DNA from: Chenopodium formosanum
Lineage: Eukaryota > Streptophyta > Magnoliopsida > Caryophyllales > Amaranthaceae
Direction: 5' to 3'
DNA: 64,000 nucleotides
Assembly (NCBI GenBank): GCA_024500155.1
Contig: CM044857.1
Location: 48,007,001-48,071,000, forward strand
The position numbers were made by a program, and so were the translations under genes. The notes under the pieces are model-generated. The model saw only the letters and a program-made list of their open reading frames with translations. It was not told the origin of the DNA and did no database searches. Below are positions 36,660-49,125 of this stretch, in pieces (the first letter of the stretch is position 1; each line of letters begins with the position of its first letter).

Positions 36660-39310
36660 ATGGAAATAAAAGAAATTCTTTGCATGAAGGAAGGTGACAG
36701 TGAATTCAGCTATGCTCGCAACTCTACAGTCCAAGTATCAGCTTTTTTTTTTCTTCTAATTTATTTTTTTTATTTTTTTTTAATGCAAAGTAATGTAAAG
36801 TAATTTCAAGTTATTGTCTTGTGTGAAATTTCAAGTAGTTTCATTGGTCAAAGGTTGCTCTTTCAAGTTTATGGTGTTGAAAAGAACCTTGGGAAATAAA
36901 AACAAGCAAGTTGTTTTTTGTTTTTTTTTTTTTTTGAAACACAAGCAAGTTGTTTTTGATGCACACAAATTATTTTTTAATTGTGTCATCTAATTCAATA
37001 AATATATAGATGAAAAAAAGATTTCACTATAATAATATCTTAGTTGCACGTATATCATTATTAATGTACAATGCATAATATAACATTAGATGTAATTCTT
37101 GTAGTATAAAATTATGAATCAAGAATATTATCACGTTGAGAGGTATATACTACGGAGTATTTTGTAAATTATTTTAGAAGGTTGAGTAGTTATAATTATC
37201 GTCTATACATATATAGTTCCTAAAATAGTGCTCTCAACTTTCTATTCTTCGCTTAACTTCAGTAGTACAGTAGTAGAATCTTTTTTTTCTTCTATTATTT
37301 TGTGTACTCATGTTGTGAGGTTAGAGAACATTCGTGCTTGTTTGGTAGCCAGTAATAGGAAGATAACATTAGAAGTATGGTGATAATTAATTACACCAAT
37401 ATTCTTCTAGTGTAGCTTAATTAATCTACAAATTGTTTGTCTATGTATTCATTTTACAGGGACAAGTATTGGCTAGTTAAAGCCAATGATTGAACATGCC
37501 ATTAGATCTTTGATATCAAATGATACTTCTTGCAAGGTCAGAAATGTGGCTGATTTTGGATGTGGAGTGGGTCCTACACCAATAGCCCTAATATCAGTGG
37601 TGATGGAAAGTGTAAGCAAGATAAGTAGAGAGTTTAAGTTGGAAGGTGATAGAATACCAGAGATACAAATGTACATGAATGACCTTCCATCAAATGATTT
37701 CAATTTGCTCTTCAAAAGCTTGAGAGAATTGCAATTAACAAATTATGATGGTATGCCCTTGTGCTTTGTCATGGGTGCTCCGGGCTCCTTCTTCAATCGG
37801 ATCTTCCCTCGAAATGGCTTGCATTTAGTTCACTCCAATTATGCCGTCCACTGGATCTCTCAGGTTCGTTTTCATATATAACACTTTAAGTTCAAATTCT
37901 CATCACTATCCAAACATTTTAGACTATGAGTATTCTTCAAAATTAGCCATATAGATATTATAGGTTATTATGCTTGGAGATCTATCACTCGCCGTTGTTT
38001 TGTCAAACATTACTATGAAGTATTAATTTGTAAATGCATATAAAGTTACACTGTATTAGGCAGTATTAATTAAAGAATAAAATTAAGGCAAATTGAGTTA
38101 ATTAAACTTTAAATGTAAGTATGATTAGTCAACCCGCTAACTATTAAGTGACTTTTAAAGGATTAGCTAAGATTGGCACAAGAAATTGTGAATTCAACTT
38201 CATAACATATTAGAGCAAAAACTCGTATATTCAATTTCAACATTAAATAAAATTGAGTCTACTTAGGGCCTGTTCTCATTAAGAGTGAGGACATTTCAAA
38301 GAGCAAGTTTTAACTAAAAATATAAGTCAATGAACCTAGATGGTCTCTTTGTAATAGTGGCAAATGATTCAATCTGTTTACACTTTATTAAAATGATGAT
38401 CTGTATCTATAAATTTAATTGGGTCAAGTTATCTTTGGTGCATTGTGTTGATTCATGTGAAGGTACCATCAAGTATTTACGATGAGGGAGGGAGCTCGAT
38501 GAACAAAGGCAATATCATCGTGTCCGAGGCTAGTCCCCCAAGTGTAGTAAAAGCTTTTCGTGCACAATTTCAACAAGATCTTAGCTTGTTTCTCAAGCAT
38601 CGTTCCAATGAAGTTGTAACCAATGGGCACATGATACTAGCAGTTCTTGGAACCTCATCTATGGAACCTCGTCTACATTGGTCGACCAAAGCCCTCTCTC
38701 AAGCCATAACTAATCTAATTTCCAAGGTAACATAACTCTATGTCATAGTAAAAACTTCAATTTGCAGTGACTATATTTTAGTACTTTTGTCAAAATTAAT
38801 GATTTCACTGCCACTTATGTGATACATTTGCACATTTGTGTATTGCAATTGTTTTTTTTTTTTTTATCAAGTACAAACGTAACCAGAAATCACCAAAAAT
38901 CACTACATACATTAAACTAGAAATTGACATTACATACTCGTGCTAATTTATTGCATTGTGTCTGCTAGGGATTAATCACGAAAGAGAAATCACACTCGTT
39001 TGCAATGCCATTACATTTTCCCTCAAAAGAAGAAGTCCAGAAAATTGTAATTGAAGAAAGATCATTTACAATTGAAAAAGTAGAGACAATTGTTGAGGAC
39101 GCTGCAAGCGAAGTTAAGGATGTAGAATTAAGGGCTGTAGCCATAGCCAAAGCTATAAGGGCTGCCTATGAAGTCTTGGTTTCACATCACTTTGGAGAAC
39201 AAATATGGTTTGATCTATACCCTGAGCTTAAACAAGCTAGTTTGCTCCACTTGAAAAATGAACCAGTTGAAATGTTCAACTTCATTTTCATGCTTAAAAA
39301 AATTGTTTGA
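36660..39310 (+). CDS. SABATH carboxyl methyltransferase, copy 2 (exon-2 acceptor damaged)
   Basis: Same family and intron positions as the gene at 1413. Exons: 36660-36734 (25 codons, ending in the Gln25 equivalent), exon 2 to 37863, 38463-38726, and 38969-39310 (113 coding codons, as in copy 1). DFGCGVGP, NDLPSNDF, PGSFFNRIFP and HWISQ are all present. The expected acceptor TTTACAG at 37459 puts exon 2 out of frame and is followed by a TAG aligned with coding sequence. Only the AG at 37476, part of that TAG, restores the frame from 37477. That gives 355 aa lacking about six residues after Gln25. Either the gene uses this new acceptor or it is an early pseudogene; every other splice site and ORF is intact. 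Substrate unknown. Confidence 0.75.
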
Positions 39311-39735
39311 TTGCAAATTGATTAGATTTTCAGTATTATTTCTAATAACTTTTTATTTCAAGGTATAATTATAAATAAATGTAATTCATAACTATCTATT
39401 TTAAGTGTTTCAAAAAAAAAAAAAATAACTATCTATTTTGTAACATAGACCTATAATTTTAATTTCGAGATGACCTAATATTCTTTGGTCAGTCTATGAT
39501 AGTAAACTCAAGATTGTTGATTGGTGGAACTATGTAAACACCAAACAATAAAAGGTTTGACAAGATAACCAGTTTTTAAAATCAAACAAATTTTATTTCT
39601 TCATCATATTGATTAGCTCCTTACAAACAAGCAATAATGAACACATTAACTTGAAAAGACTATATAAAAACACACAAAAGATTACACAACTAAACACTCA
39701 TCATCGTATCACAATAATCTTGATTAAGCCCCAAT

Positions 39736-40188
39736 TTAAGCAGCGGAGATGTCAATAGACTTAACTTCAGGTTTCTTAACCTCCATCTTAGGAACAGTAA
39801 CAGTAAGAACACCGTTCTCCATATTCGCTTTGATCTCCTCCATCTTCGCATTCTCCGGTAGCCTGAACCTCCTTAAGAACTTTCCAGAACTCCGCTCAAC
39901 ACGGTGCCACTTGTCATTCTTCTCCTCTTGCTCCTTGTTTCTCTCTCCGCTGATCTGGAGCACTTTCCCGTCCTCCACCTCAACCTTCACCTCTTCCTTC
40001 TTAACACCGGGAAGATCGGCTTTGAACACATGCGCCTCAGGTGTCTCCTTCCAGTCAATTCGAGCGTTGGCGAAAGCAGCGGTTTCACGGTCGGTGGTAA
40101 GAGACTGGAAGGGTTCCCAGACATTGAGGGAAAAGGGATCAGCGATGCTGCTGCGTCGGTTTCCAAAGAAGCTTGGAATTAGCGACAT
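39736..40188 (-). CDS. Class I cytosolic small heat-shock protein, copy 2 (inverted)
   Basis: Intronless, 150 aa, beginning MSLIPSFFGNRRSS, with a full alpha-crystallin domain (about 42-134) and the C-terminal IDI anchor. Holdase chaperone of the cytosolic class I family. The alpha-crystallin domain differs from copy 1 (3820-4314) by only a handful of residues (L/V in DLPG-x, I/T, Q/E), and synonymous sites are also nearly identical. The N-terminal arm is 14 residues shorter and clearly different. It lies tail to tail with the SABATH copy 2, whereas in the first pair both genes are in line. Confidence 0.95.
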   Translation of the reverse strand: MSLIPSFFGNRRSSIADPFSLNVWEPFQSLTTDRETAAFANARIDWKETPEAHVFKADLPGVKKEEVKVEVEDGKVLQISGERNKEQEEKNDKWHRVERSSGKFLRRFRLPENAKMEEIKANMENGVLTVTVPKMEVKKPEVKSIDISAA

Positions 40189-40320
40189 TTTAGGATTATT
40201 TGATTTATGTAATTAGTAGAAATTGATTTGAGTATTTGATTAGAGTGTGTGAATTTGAGAATTCTTGAATGCTGCAGATATCTGTGTTTTGTTGATGAGA
40301 GATAGAGAAGAGAAAAGTGA

Positions 40321-40352
40321 TATTTATAGATGATGGTATGAAGTATCTGGAA
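40321..40352 (-). promoter_or_regulatory. HSE and TATA of sHSP copy 2
   Basis: On the minus strand TTCcaGATacTTC (40352-40340) is a three-unit HSE with the same GATacTTC core as copy 1. TATAAATA follows at 40328-40321, about 130 bp before the ATG. It supports heat-inducible expression. Confidence 0.7.
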
Positions 40353-40399
40353 ACTACTTTGAATTAATGGGATCATTCTATCAGCTTCTAGTATGGAGG

Positions 40400-42240
40400 A
40401 AAAGTGGAAAACAGAGGTAGAGAAGAACTGAGAAATTTGTAGGATACTCTTGTACTTTCCAGACTTTTAGTTATATTTGCCGCGCTTAATATTTGGGCCT
40501 CATCTATTCAATAGTGTGTCGGCCCATTGATGGAGAGCAAGATGTGAAATAAGCCCAGTTCTCATGTAACGGGAACTTTTTGTTAACACGGTCTATGAGT
40601 CTGTCTAACATGATCAGTCAAGTGATAATCTTTGGTCAATTAATACTACAATAGAACAATTGTGACCATTGTAACTGAGTGAATCTTAGCCTTCTAATTT
40701 ATAAAATTCATCCTATTCATCTATTTAGTTAACTTAAAACATAAAATAGTCAGTTTTTCAGGCACAAAATTCATTCCATATAGATCATTTAATCAAAATT
40801 TAAATACATCATATCCAAAACTAAATAACATTAAATAGTGTAGATTTCAAATAAATAAAAACTACTGAAACAGATTTCAACTTTTGTAATAATGGAAAAT
40901 CTAGTTGATGGTTAAACCTTTGATTTTTATCTTATTGGAGGATTTTTATTTTTTTTTTTCCCTTTGATGTCAAATAATTGGTTTCTTGAAATTAGAGACA
41001 AATCTCACCTTTTTTTTATTTTTTATTTTTAATCTTCATCTTCTTCGCCCTTTTTTTCTGGTGTTGTTTTACATGGAGGATGATTCAATTCTTTCTTTAA
41101 TTAAATTAAAGGAAAAATTATGGACCTTGTAATACTATAGAGACTATAGTACTACGGAGTAGATTTATTATTGATAAACTAAAATCAAATGTTGGTTTTT
41201 AATGGATATTGAAGAATCCTTTGAACTTAGAAATCGCAGGTATAGGTATTAATGGCAAATTTCAGTTATTTGTTTTAGAAACCGATCGAAAACGGTTTAT
41301 TTTAAATCAAAATCTAAATTTTTTTATTTTTTTATTAAATATTTAAGTCAAGTAGATGGATGAACATGATTGGTCATTAAAAATAAAGGGTCAAGATTAA
41401 AACTAAATACAATAGCTACAATTTTATTGTAGCCATTAAATAGTCATCCTACTACATTATTACTCTTCATTATGCCTTTTTTTTTTATTTTTTTTTTTTT
41501 TATTTTTTTTTTTTTTTTTTTGGTGAACTACTCCATAATGCTTAATACAAGTATAAATTTAGGGAGGTTTTATTTTTGCAATTTTCATGAATCTAATCTA
41601 AAATGAACTTATATATACGTAAGTATATTGATATAAATTGCTTCAAAAAAAAAAAAAAAGCATATTGATGTGCACTAGAAATTATCTTAGTTATCATTTA
41701 ATTAATCTTGGAAATTTTATCTGAACTTATTTTTGTTGATTATGATGATGTAAGATTATAAGAGGGCTAAAGATAGGTTTTATTCATGAATTTCTGAGCA
41801 ATATGGAAAATAAAATAACTTTTATTGAAACTTATTTAAATAAAATAAGCATAATATAGTCATAACACCTAATCAGACACACCATTAGCTGATAATGTGA
41901 CGTATTTATTCATACAACAAGTGACATTGCTAATTTGTTTAAAAAAAAAAAAAAGTGACATTGCTAATAATGCATAAATAAGGCAACAAGGTTGAACATA
42001 AGAATTATAATCACTTAATTAGTTTGTGTTATAGTACACAATCACACATTACATAGTCTTGGCATGAACTAAAAAGATTTGAACACTTCATTTGACAAAC
42101 TTTTACCGCAAGAGGTCGGTGGACAATAGCTTAGCGTCGTATCCATCGTTGGTTCCCATAATAATTAAAAAAACAAATTAAAAAACCCAAAATAATGTGG
42201 CAAGAGATTGTTAAAGACAGCAGAATCAAAATGAAACCTG
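40400..42240. other. Intergenic, T-rich runs
   Basis: AT-rich DNA with an interrupted poly-T stretch (about 41476-41521) and smaller A-runs. No gene or bounded transposon seen. Confidence 0.5.
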
Positions 42241-42245
42241 TTGTT

Positions 42246-42273
42246 CATGCAAAACTTACACAAAACACGTGGC
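42246..42273 (+). promoter_or_regulatory. RY element and ABRE/G-box upstream of oleosin
   Basis: CATGCA (RY/Sph core, 42246-42251), bound by ABI3/FUS3/LEC2-type B3 factors, lies 14 bp from ACACGTGGC (ABRE/G-box, 42265-42273), bound by ABI5-type bZIPs. The pair sits about 150-175 bp before the oleosin ATG and fits seed-maturation expression. Confidence 0.7.
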
Positions 42274-42421
42274 AAACTCTTTCCTTCCATATAACACAAC
42301 CTTTCTTCCTTTCCATCATACTTACTTACTTCCTCTATTTCCCACTCTCAAACCCGAAATAAACTTCACCTACCTTAGCTTCGTTTAATTTATCAAAGTA
42401 ACAAAAAAAGTAATTTCTAAA

Positions 42422-42979
42422 ATGGCAACAATGGATCGCGATCGCGACACCAGAGACCCAAGGCAAATCCATGTCCACACCCAACACGCAAGCGTTCACG
42501 GCGGCAATGTAAGAGGTAGTGGTGGTGGTTATGGATTTAGCTCTGGAGGCGGTCCAACCGCGTCGCAAGTGATTGCTTTGGTAACACTAGTCCCTGTCAC
42601 TGGCACCCTCCTCTTCTTGGCGGGTCTCACTTTACTCGGGACCGTCATCGGGTTATGCCTAGCAACCCCAGTATTCCTCCTCTTTAGCCCTGTCCTAGTC
42701 CCTGCTGCCCTCCTCATGGGGCTTGCTGTTACCGGGTTCCTCTCGTCTGGCGCGTTTGGTCTCACGGGGCTGTCTTCGCTGTCACGCGTCGTGGGGTATA
42801 TTCGACAGGCGGGGCGAAGAATGCCTGATGATTTGGATTATGCTAAGCGTCGTGTGGCGGATATGGCGGCGTTTGCGGGACAGAAGACCAAGGACGTGGG
42901 GCAGACTATTGAGAGTAAGGCTCGTGAAAGTGGGACTCATACCACTAGTGGTGGTACTACTGCTACTACTAGGACTTGA
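42422..42979 (+). CDS. Oleosin
   Basis: Structural protein of seed oil bodies, anchored in the triacylglycerol core through a hairpin. Intronless, 185 aa. The hydrophilic Gly/His-rich N-terminus covers residues 1-46. An uninterrupted hydrophobic stretch runs from 47 to about 118. The proline knot P83-x5-S89-P90-x3-P94 (within ATPVFLLFSPVLVP) is intact. The amphipathic C-terminal part (DDLDYAKRRVADMA, GQKTKDVGQ) resembles the low-molecular-weight oleosin class. The Thr-rich tail is variable in the family. Its upstream RY and ABRE motifs agree with embryo expression. Confidence 0.95.
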   Translation: MATMDRDRDTRDPRQIHVHTQHASVHGGNVRGSGGGYGFSSGGGPTASQVIALVTLVPVTGTLLFLAGLTLLGTVIGLCLATPVFLLFSPVLVPAALLMGLAVTGFLSSGAFGLTGLSSLSRVVGYIRQAGRRMPDDLDYAKRRVADMAAFAGQKTKDVGQTIESKARESGTHTTSGGTTATTRT

Positions 42980-43451
42980 AAATGAGGAGCATATACATGC
43001 AACGAGTTTTTAGGTTGATGATGACTGATGAGTTAGTTTCCTTGCTTGGGTTTTGCAGGGTGTAAATTAAATTTTCCAGTTTGTAATGTTGTTGTTCATG
43101 TTGTTATAACTTTTTAATGGGTTATTGAATAATTTTATGCATGATTTCAATGTTATGTTTATGCTCAAGTACCTGCCTTTTTGTTCATTTTATTTAATCC
43201 GTTCTGTTTTAGTATTGTTGCATTTGTTTGGGGACATTTTGTCGTTCAATAAATAGTGTTCCTAAAACATAGTTAAGAGTCTCATCATCTTAGTCACTTA
43301 TTAATTGTAATTTTTTATTCAATAAAATTATAATTAATTTAGATAAGTTAATGTGTTGTCTTATTATACTATTTGTTTTCATTATGTAATGATTGAGTTT
43401 GGTAATTAAAAAATGTTTATAGTAATAATTAAACTCGAAACCAAGTCGTCT

Positions 43452-43534
43452 TATTATCTAAATAATCAAATTTAATTAGCAAATTAAATAAATATTATCT
43501 AAATAATCAAATTTAATTAGCAAATTAAATAAAT
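43452..43534. repeat. 41 bp tandem duplication
   Basis: The block ATCTAAATAATCAAATTTAA ... AAATTAAATAAAT occurs twice back to back with almost no difference. Confidence 0.9.
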
Positions 43535-44689
43535 AGTAACATGGGGTATTGTCCGCACGACACACTAGCCTCTACCTACATTACGTACTAGCAGATAAAA
43601 GTAAGAAATACTAGTACATAGGTCATAGGTGGTGTGCCCTAGCTTAGCTGTTAGCCTGTTACCATATAAAGCGCTAGTGCAAATATATGCTCCGATAAAT
43701 TAATTAGCGAAGGAAAGAACATGCTGCATGAATAAAAAGAAATCAAAATTAACAAACCTCCCAAGTTAGGTTTCCAAGTCATAATAATAAATAATTAATA
43801 CCTCCTACGTATAAATTCTTAAAATTTTATCTAAAAAAATTCTTTAAAATTTTTCAAGGCCTTGTTCACTACATCTTTAAGTAAAAATAATTTTAATTCA
43901 ATAAAAATGAGGTGAAGTCAACGAGGTTTAAGTAGTCCTACACATATTTAAGGAAACCTTTCAAGGAGGGTTTGATGAGAATTGAACATTTGAACTCTCC
44001 TCGTGTCTTAACTTTAAAGGAGGTTTCAACTGACACAATCATTTCTCATTTTATTTCCATCAAATAACTATTTGTTCCTTTTACCTGTATAAAATATAGG
44101 GTTTTAACCATTAATATTTTCAACGATATAAGTAAAATTTATATAAAATTTATAGTTTATGATAGAGTATATAAATTGAGCATGGATTTCAATCATTAAA
44201 CCATATAGTATATGATGGTTTTATTGTACATCTATAAGTAGAAATTTTGGTTTAATGTTGAAACCAAGTGAGAGTTAAGTATATCAAATGAGCACCATTG
44301 ACATTAATATGGTTTCAATTCGAATAGGACCATCTCAAAATATTTGGGCTTGATCCAGTGCTAATATTAAATAATTGGCCCAAAAATATATTAGTATTCA
44401 TGTCAATTGGCTATCAATATTGGCAGACCTATCAGACTATCAACATTGTAAAAACCTTGTTAGAGGAAAGAGTTGAGTATTAAGTATTGATTTTATACGG
44501 TCATAACAGTTAATAGCATTATTAGAAAGTTTGGGCCCCTATTTTTAGAGGCCTTGTATATTTGTATTGAGGGTCTTTAATTTATTAACATGGTGGCATG
44601 GATACCTTCCACAAAAAATTAAGGTTTTGGGAGAGTAAAAACGTAAAATGCATAATCATATGATACTTATCTACGTGGTACACCAATGA

Positions 44690-44765
44690 AATGTTGGTCT
44701 AGTGAGAAAAGTTGAGAGGTTACGTACAATAGGTTAAATGTTCAAATCTCTAAGTCATTTATAGT
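44690..44765 (+). mobile_element. Possible decayed tRNA-derived SINE
   Basis: An A-box-like TTGGTCTAGTGAG and a B-box-like TGTTCAAATCTC at tRNA-like spacing resemble the SINE at 50025. No TSD or tail is visible. Confidence 0.35.
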
Positions 44766-45190
44766 TTGTAGAAAATCGAATGTTTACAAACATATTTTTA
44801 TTTCTTTGGTAAGTGGCCAACTTAAAAACCCCTGGCCCAGCCCCAGGATAGATACCTTATTAAAGTGTAATGACCCATGGGTTTGTACAATAATGGTTGT
44901 CAAATCTGTAGCAAATAGAACTTGAGGAGTTGAGGGTGGTTACTGATTAGGGTGACTTATCACTTTTGAACTAGAGGGGTAGCTCATTACAGTAAATGCT
45001 TCACATCAATTTTGTGAAGACAACCTCACAAGAAACTTCCAAAGTTTTGATAACATTAAAATTGAGGCATATCATTATCAAGTTAGGATAAAATTTTGTT
45101 GTTTTTTTATGAGTTGCGTACTACGGTAGCATTTTTCCCTCATTCATTTAATGGATGTGTAAATCATCCAAGTTATACGTCAAATCTCCA

Positions 45191-45305
45191 TCCTTCCTAC
45201 AATAATTAAAGATTCAATATGACTTCACCTATTGAATTGTTAAAAGGTCCTTCCTTCCTAACATAATTAAGGGTATGATATGACTTCACCAATTGAACTG
45301 TTAAA
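45191..45305. repeat. 61 bp tandem duplication
   Basis: TCCTTCCTAC-AATAATTAA...ATATGACTTCACC-ATTGAA-TGTTAAA is repeated twice with a few substitutions. Confidence 0.8.
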
Positions 45306-45895
45306 CCCGTCCTCTTCGCCTTTTTCAAAATACCCCGATGCTGACCCTACCGGCAACCTTTTACTCTGTACCTACTAACATGGCCTTTAGCAGTAGTCCG
45401 TAGTCGCGCCTCATGTGTATGAAAGCGAATGATCGAAGAAGAGCATTTAAAGTAGAACGCAATAATGCAGTATAATTTCCTTCAGAAAATGGACATCGAA
45501 ATTATTACTAGTATTGAAAGATCCAAAATGCAAGAAAAAGGGCTAGTACATAATAATATTACCCAAATTGGGAACATATTACATGATTTTGATAGTAAGA
45601 ATTTACATTTTCACAACCCAGTCCAATGCAAGCCACAACCCTCTTAGGATTCTTCGACGAAAATTTGAAAAAAAGAGTACACTTTAATAACTTACATAAT
45701 ACAACAGAGATGGACAAACAAAGAAATAAGATTAATAATGAAGAAGAAGATTAAAAAAAAAGGAAGAAAAGCATGGGATTCTAGATTCTTCTTATCATCA
45801 TCAAGAGCCTTGAAAAACAAATACGGGTCGGGCCGATGAGATGATCCATTCAAACAACAATATCACCCATGATGATTATGATCAACTCAAATCCA

Positions 45896-48516
45896 TTACT
45901 TGGATTTGAAGGGAATTGCCCTAATCACAACTGTGTGGTAAAGTGCTGCCAATGCTGCTCCAATGAATGGTCCCACCCAGAAGATCCACTGTACAAAAGA
46001 CGTTAACACAATTATTAGAGAAAAATATAGTCATATGAAATTATGTACTAGAAAGCGTGAATATAAAAATGTTGCAAGTATTAAGAAACAAATAGTCAGT
46101 CCGTATGATGTATGAAGCTAATGAACAAGGAATCGATAAAACTAATCAAAGGGTCTTTGTCTTAATCTTTAATTAGCATAGTAGTAGGTAAACATTAACT
46201 TCAAAGACAGCATCATCTCCACCAAATCTTTAATATTCCATTCAGTATATGTTTGACAACTAACCCACATGGGTATCATAGTATAGTAGGACAATGATAT
46301 GAACAAAAAGAAGATTAGGTTAATATTTGCCAAATGCTTAACTGTTATTGGACCCCATCTTTTTTCTTTATATAATAAGCTTTTCATGAGCATTACTACC
46401 TTATCTCTTTGTTATACAAAATTTGATAGATTCCTTATCCCTATTCATTCTATTGTGGTTCAATTTATGACTTTTTTGTGTTGCCCATTATTATAATGGG
46501 CCTTATTATAAGGCCTTCTTAAAACAATCAATTTCCCACCACTCCTTTTTATAAAGGTATCAAGACTTCAAGAAAAGTTGATTAGTGTAAATAGGTTTCC
46601 AACGTATATATTAAGTAAACTTTTGAAAAAATAATTACCGTTTAAGGTAAGTTAGGTGACTCACACTTTGTACAGTTACTAATCTATACGACTATACATA
46701 CTTGTCTGTGGTATGCACCAAGGCAAAAAGTTGTGCGAGGGTTGAAACATTGTCTAAAATAACTAAACATCTTACACATACGTGAAAATGTGGTGTGCAA
46801 GATGGACTAAGGGGTGTATGATATGCGTTTGATAAATTATTGTGAGACGAGTGTGACTGTGTAGTATGTACCATATTAGAATGGACTTGTAACATTTTCC
46901 AGGAATTATACTTGTAATTTGTAAATGACATCTTAGAATATAGGTTAGTTTGAGACGGTTTCACCCTAACACTTGCTCGTACATGAATGATACAAATTTG
47001 ATCAAATGGAAAGTTTTAAGCAAACTTACGTGGTCGTTCCAGTTGTTAAGGTGCTTGTTGTAGATGATGGCAGTTCCAAGACTCCTAGCAGGGTTGATAC
47101 CAGTTCCGGTAATGGGGATGGTGGCCAAGTGAACCAAGAACACAGCGAACCCGATTGGGAGGGGAGCCAAGATCTGTAAAACATTGTTTCATACCATTAA
47201 CTCAAGCTCATATAACATAAATTCAATCAACATCATAAGACTGCAACGTGACTAATAAAAACAGCATATAGCACTTACAGGAACATGAGAGTCCCTGGCG
47301 CTTCTCTTGGCGTCAGTGGCGGAGAAGACGGTGTAGACAAGGACGAAGGTGCCAACAATCTCAGCACCAAGACCATCACCCTTGGTGTAACCGTGGTGAA
47401 CATAGTTGGAACCACCGCCTCCGGCTTGGTAGGGAGTGGGTTGGAATCCCTTGACAACACCAGCACCGCAAATGGCACCCAAACATTGCATCACCATGTA
47501 AAAGACTGCTCTTGTCAAAGACAATTTCCTTGCCAAGAACAATCCCAATGTCACAGCAGGGTTAATGTGACCTCCTGTAATACACCGTCATTCAATTTTT
47601 CACTAGTTAGCTACTGTACTTGATAGATCCATACACATTTTCATAAACAACATTAATCTTTGTTTGGTTTATATAACTTTACATTTATTTGATTAGTGAT
47701 TATGCATCAAACTAGTTGAAAATTTTCTTAAATTTTCTTAAACTAGATCCTACTGATAATAAGCTGAATTCTTTTTATTATTCTGTTTCCAAAAATAGTA
47801 TACCATGGATGTTAACTACCCAAATCGGTGTAAATACTGAAATCAACTCCCGACTACCATCACTAGATTCATTACCGTATGTGACTGGACCCAAAAAAAT
47901 AACTGTAACATTAAGATAGTCCGTACATACCTTTGATTTTAATTCTAAACTAGAAGACATAGTACAGTTTAGCATGCTCAAAACCAAATGCTAAACAAAA
48001 CCCAAAAAAACATTGCATTAACCCAAAATAACCCACTAAACTAACATCTAAAACTTCCCACAACATATAATACACCAACTCCAGAACTTTTTTTTTACAA
48101 ATTCTACCAATATAGTAGTATAATATGCATCTAATTTAAAATTAAAAGTATTAATTACAAAGCTAAAAACAAAAGGGATGGAAAAAATTACCAGAAATTC
48201 CAGCAGTACAGTAAACAAGGGCAAAGATCATTCCGCCAAAAGCCCAAGCAATACCCTGAATACCAACAGTCTGACACTTATTGTCAGCACGACTGTAACC
48301 CATAACAGTCAAAATACTGATGTAAAGAAACAAGAAAGTAGCAATAAACTCTGCAATTCCAGCCCTGTAAAACGACCATGATGTCAACTCTCCGGGCTCA
48401 AACAGCGGCGCTGGTGGTGGCTCTTTGTAGTCTCTGTCTTGCGCCACCGTACCCAACCCCTGCTTCTCGCCGTACTTGTTTGCTCCTAGTCTAACATCCT
48501 CTTCTTTGCCCTCCAT
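45896..48516 (-). CDS. PIP1-type plasma-membrane aquaporin
   Basis: A water (and possibly small neutral solute) channel of the plasma membrane. Four exons: 48516-48192, 47574-47279, 47173-47030 and 45988-45896, giving 285 aa, with splice phases 1, 0, 0. The PIP1 N-terminus MEGKEEDVRLGANKYGEKQ and the LFEPGELTSWSFYRAGIAEF block are present. Both NPA boxes are intact: HINPAVT (spanning the exon 1/2 junction) and GINPARS (exon 3). Selectivity-filter residues Phe, His (LVHLATIP), Thr (TGTG) and Arg (NPARS) are the water-specific PIP set. The C-terminus is AIPFKSK. Exon 4 is separated by a 1 kb intron. A minus-strand TATA (TTTATAAAA) is at 48648-48640. PIP1 proteins usually need PIP2 partners to reach the membrane. 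Confidence 0.95.
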
Positions 48517-48639
48517 TCTTTTTGTGTTTTCTTAGACCAAAAGTTGGTGAGTTTTCTTTTCTTTTCTTTAGTAGTGTTGTTTGTTTGGGTTGATGGATGA
48601 ATGAATGAGTGAGTGAAGAATGGGATAAGGATGGGTGGG

Positions 48640-48648
48640 TTTTATAAA
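48640..48648 (-). promoter_or_regulatory. TATA box of the aquaporin gene
   Basis: TTTATAAAA on the minus strand about 125 bp before the ATG, preceding a CT-rich leader. Confidence 0.6.
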
Positions 48649-49125
48649 GGGGGAAACTTTAGGTTATACAATTGTTGGGGTGTGATTAAATTTTGTTATC
48701 TTTGGACCGTCCATTAATAATAGTGCTTAATTATTATAAATAATATAGTTATTGTTAATTAGTATGTTTATGTATGATGATGATGATAATGATGAGAAAA
48801 TAGTTTTTGTTTAGTATAAGTTGGCTTATTATGTGTTGAGGGGGGTGAAATTGACAATGAAAGGTTGTGCCTTAGCCTATCTTAGCTGGGCAATTGAGGA
48901 CCATACAAAAAATAAACGTTGGGGGTATTAAAAATAAGATTATAATTGAAATTAAAAAGTTGAGTTTTTGTTATCAAGTGAGAAATTTGAGAATGTGTGG
49001 TCATTTGTAGAGGTGGCCACCGCCCATCTTAGATCATAGAGGTAGGATTTTTTATAATTTTTATTTTTTTGTGTCAAGAGTAGAAATACGTCTTTTGTAT
49101 GTTTAAGTGAGTATATTTATAATAG

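Larger units (their letters stand above)
42980..45895. other. Intergenic, small tandem duplications
   Basis: It holds the oleosin 3' flank, a 41 bp direct duplication (43452-43534), a possible decayed SINE (44690-44765), a 61 bp duplication (45191-45305) and the 3' flank of the aquaporin. No protein gene is supported; the 60-codon ORF at 45465 lacks family features. Confidence 0.5.
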
